64,000 nucleotides of DNA from Sulfuricurvum sp. Its GTDB lineage: Bacteria; Campylobacterota; Campylobacteria; Campylobacterales; Sulfurimonadaceae. The position numbers were made by a program, and so were the translations under genes. The stretch lies in assembly GCA_030694265.1 (NCBI GenBank), contig JAUXYP010000008.1, forward strand, positions 1-64,000, in the 5' to 3' direction. Under the pieces are notes generated by a model. That model was given only the letters and a program-made list of their open reading frames with translations, ran no database searches and was not told where the DNA came from. This document shows, one piece after another, positions 62,163 to 64,000 of this stretch (within the stretch, counting starts at the first letter, position 1; every line of letters begins with the position of its first letter).

Positions 62163-63056
62163 ATGGATGATACCAAAAATACAACAAAGTATTTTATAGG
62201 GATGATTGTTGCGATGCTCTTTTGGGGGGTTGCATGGACGGCGGGCAAAGTTGCGGCGGAACACTCCAATGCACAAGTGGCCGCATTTTGGCGTTATGCT
62301 ATTTCGTTTATCACGATCATTCCGGTTATTTGGTATTTGAAAATACCGCTTAAAACAGACCGGATAGGGTTTATGTATATGTTCTTAGCAGGGATATTGA
62401 CATCACTGTTCAACTATCTCTTTTTTGCAGGACTTTTTCATGGTCAAGCAGGGTATGGCGGTACGATGGTAACCTCTTTGGCCCCTATCATCACCTATAT
62501 CCTCTCGATCTCATTTTTGGGGACCAAGGTCACAGGCCGACAGGTCATGGCGCTTTCCATTGGAATTTTCGGTGCGTTGATTTTACTTCGTGTACCGTTT
62601 GAGGGATTTGCGTTTTTGAATGTAGAGAGCTCTTATTTTCTCGGTTGTGCCGTTGTGTGGGCATTTGTCACCATCATCGCCCAAAAAGCCGCCAAAAGAG
62701 TTCATTTGATGTTTCATACGTTTGTTGTTTTTGGGATTGCGGCTGTGATCAATTTGCTGTTCGCACTCCCGCATCATCCATTTGATTTTACTGCGTATGA
62801 TGAGACTTTTTGGGTGACTATTATATTTATTGGATTGGTTCCGGGTACGTTTAGCACGGCGCTGTATTTTGTCTCAGCGGGCAAAGTAGGAGCGCATCGA
62901 ACAGGGGTATTTATGTTTATCGTCCCTGTGGGAGCGATCATTTCGAGCTGGTTTGTCTACGGCGAAGCATTGGCACTCTCGACGCTTATTGGATGTCTGT
63001 TGGCATTTGTGGCGGTGATTTTGTTTAATATGAAAAAAACTTCGAGTAGGATTTAA
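62163..63056 (+). CDS. DMT-superfamily transporter (EamA type)
   Basis: A 297-residue protein with ten predicted membrane segments in two EamA repeats. FIGMIVAMLFWGVAWTAGKVAAEHSNAQVAAFWRY at the N-terminus and AFVTIIAQKAAKRVH at the start of the second half are typical. Members export amino acids or metabolites; the substrate is unknown. ATG at 62163 is preferred, though a TTG at 62151 is in frame. One base separates it from the pentapeptide-repeat gene. Confidence 0.9.
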   Translation: MDDTKNTTKYFIGMIVAMLFWGVAWTAGKVAAEHSNAQVAAFWRYAISFITIIPVIWYLKIPLKTDRIGFMYMFLAGILTSLFNYLFFAGLFHGQAGYGGTMVTSLAPIITYILSISFLGTKVTGRQVMALSIGIFGALILLRVPFEGFAFLNVESSYFLGCAVVWAFVTIIAQKAAKRVHLMFHTFVVFGIAAVINLLFALPHHPFDFTAYDETFWVTIIFIGLVPGTFSTALYFVSAGKVGAHRTGVFMFIVPVGAIISSWFVYGEALALSTLIGCLLAFVAVILFNMKKTSSRI

Positions 63057-63057
63057 G

Positions 63058-63663
63058 ATGGCATCTGAACACATCGTCGATAATATGGATGTTTTTGCAG
63101 AGAGTTTTGAGGGGATTAGTCTTCATGGGATTAAGATTAGTAAAGCAGAGTTTGAGGATTGTACGTTTATCTCGTGCGATTTCAGTGAGACTTTTTTCTT
63201 TGCGTGCAAGTTTGTAGAATGCCGTTTTGTAAACTGTAACCTGAGCATGATGAAGCTAACCAATACGAAAATGAGCGATGTTGATTTTCTCTCGTGCAAA
63301 ATGATCGGAATTGATTGGACAATGGGAGATTGGAAGAGTTTGCTCAATGCCGATCCATTACGATTTCGTGAGTGTATTCTCAACGACAGCAACTTTTTTG
63401 GTCTTACGTTGGAGGGAATGGTGATGAAGGAGTGCCGTGCCAAAGAGGTTGATTTTCGTAACGCAACACTTAAAAATGCCAATTTTGTTGGCACGGATTT
63501 CAAAGGGGCGTTGTTTGCCAATACCCAACTCGAAGGTGCCAATTTTACCGATGCTCAAAACACCTCGATTGATATACGCTCCAACCATCTCAAGGGAGCG
63601 ATTTTCAGTCGGTATGAGGCACTGTTTTTACTCGAAACGATGGGAATTGTGTTGGTGGATTAG
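63058..63663 (+). CDS. Pentapeptide-repeat protein, Qnr-like
   Basis: A 201-residue right-handed beta-helix protein. Repeats of the A(D/N)LXX type run from about residue 20 to 185, e.g. FEDCTFISCDFSETFFFACKF and LKNANFVGTDFKGALFANTQ, with an insert around residues 83-100 (IDWTMGDWKSL). The C-terminal YEALFLLETMGIVLVD matches the ending of Qnr/MfpA-type gyrase-protecting proteins. Whether it acts on gyrase is unknown; many such chromosomal proteins confer no clear resistance. It overlaps the MGMT stop by four bases, tail to tail, and follows the exporter by one base. Confidence 0.88.
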   Translation: MASEHIVDNMDVFAESFEGISLHGIKISKAEFEDCTFISCDFSETFFFACKFVECRFVNCNLSMMKLTNTKMSDVDFLSCKMIGIDWTMGDWKSLLNADPLRFRECILNDSNFFGLTLEGMVMKECRAKEVDFRNATLKNANFVGTDFKGALFANTQLEGANFTDAQNTSIDIRSNHLKGAIFSRYEALFLLETMGIVLVD

Positions 63664-64000
63664 GCTTGCTTTATTTTCTTCTTTTCTAATTCTAATAAAA
63701 ACTTTTTTTTCTCGATCCCTCCGCTGTAACCGCCTATGCCCCCTCCTGTTGCAATGACACGGTGGCAGGGGATTAGGATGGAAATGGGGTTGCGGCCATT
63801 AGCGTTTGCAACGGCACGAATCGCTTTGGGATTGCCACATAACTTGGCTTCTGCGGCATAGGAGACGGTTTCACCATAGGGGATGGTGCATAGAATCTGC
63901 CAAACTTCTTTTTGAAACAAGGTTCCGATAGGAGAAAGTGGGAGGGTAAATATTTCTCTTTTACCTTCAAAATATTCGTACAGTTCCTCTTCCAAACGCA
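63660..64000 (-). CDS. Methylated-DNA--protein-cysteine methyltransferase (partial at window edge)
   Basis: At least 113 residues of an MGMT. GTLFQKEVWQILCTIPYGETVSYAAEAKLCGNPKAIRAV (quoted in parts: FQKEVWQIL, IPYGETVSYA) leads to the active site ISILIPCHRVIATGGGIGGYSGG, where the PCHRV cysteine accepts the alkyl group from O6-methylguanine. The frame remains open to the window edge, so the N-terminal part lies outside; a TTG at 63995 is not a real start. It repairs alkylated DNA in a one-shot reaction. Confidence 0.93.
   Translation of the reverse strand, partial: RLEEELYEYFEGKREIFTLPLSPIGTLFQKEVWQILCTIPYGETVSYAAEAKLCGNPKAIRAVANANGRNPISILIPCHRVIATGGGIGGYSGGIEKKKFLLELEKKKIKQA

Overview
The window reads as a chromosomal segment of a Campylobacterota (epsilonproteobacterial) genome, most likely a free-living Sulfuricurvum/Sulfurimonas-type organism. 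I infer this from gene content and gene style: FlgI, a short FlgJ without a muramidase domain, and FlgM-FlgN-FlgK behind sigma-54 and sigma-28 promoters; a UPF0323 lipoprotein; a very short Sua5-like protein; a QueH-type reductase; a split CetA/CetB-like energy-taxis pair; and AT-rich promoters with a clear -10 box but no obvious -35 box. The genus is inference; no database search was possible. The window opens inside a 23S rRNA gene followed by 5S rRNA. I see no tRNA genes, CRISPR arrays, insertion sequences or prophage genes. No gene-free stretch exceeds about 300 bases. || Layout. 1-1.9 kb: 3' part of 23S and 5S rRNA. 2-8.6 kb: a GNAT acetyltransferase, purL, greA with a small partner, and RNase R overlapping holA. 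8.7-9.4 kb: a small type II toxin-antitoxin-like pair (DUF4258 toxin, MqsA-like zinc-finger antitoxin). 9.5-10.8 kb: rpsF-ssb-rpsR. 11-14.5 kb: murA, small unknown genes, a 3'-5' exonuclease and rsmD. 14.6-19.3 kb: a flagellar block (flgI, flgJ, flgM, flgN-like, flgK) with an ABC permease tailing flgK. 19.3-24.6 kb: a coupled trio (LuxI/FeeM-like acyltransferase, TonB-dependent receptor, YfiR-like periplasmic protein) divergent from a membrane GGDEF-EAL protein. 24.6-36.3 kb: a long minus-strand run with BFD-like Fe-S protein, glutathionylspermidine synthase-like enzyme, UPF0323 lipoprotein, Sua5-like protein, carB, mreC, mreB, clpX, lpxA, fabZ, queH and a cyclophilin. 36.4-46.2 kb: an acetate-uptake block (two-component system, porin, DUF485, actP, CBS/DUF294 nucleotidyltransferase, DnaQ-like exonuclease, acs). 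47-55.4 kb: chemotaxis and c-di-GMP signalling (CZB chemoreceptor, PAS protein, two related multidomain GGDEF-EAL proteins). 55.5-64 kb: yebC, an MFS-transglycosylase-MFS operon, yaeQ, two tandem small paralogs of unknown function, a methyltransferase, a DMT exporter, a Qnr-like pentapeptide-repeat protein and a partial MGMT gene. || How it fits together. The flagellar genes show the expected two-tier control: a sigma-54 element before flgI and a textbook sigma-28 element before flgM. The acetate block looks like a complete uptake and activation pathway: outer-membrane porin, ActP symport and Acs activation to acetyl-CoA, with an OmpR-type regulator and a direct repeat of matching geometry in front of the porin. 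The most intriguing system is at 19.3-24.6 kb: an enzyme of the autoinducer-synthase superfamily translationally coupled to an outer-membrane receptor and a YfiR-like periplasmic protein, next to a membrane c-di-GMP enzyme. This could be a compact circuit from signal synthesis through the outer membrane and periplasm to c-di-GMP, but that is a hypothesis. Several genes also have a -10 hexamer only 6-7 bases before the start codon, which suggests leaderless mRNAs.
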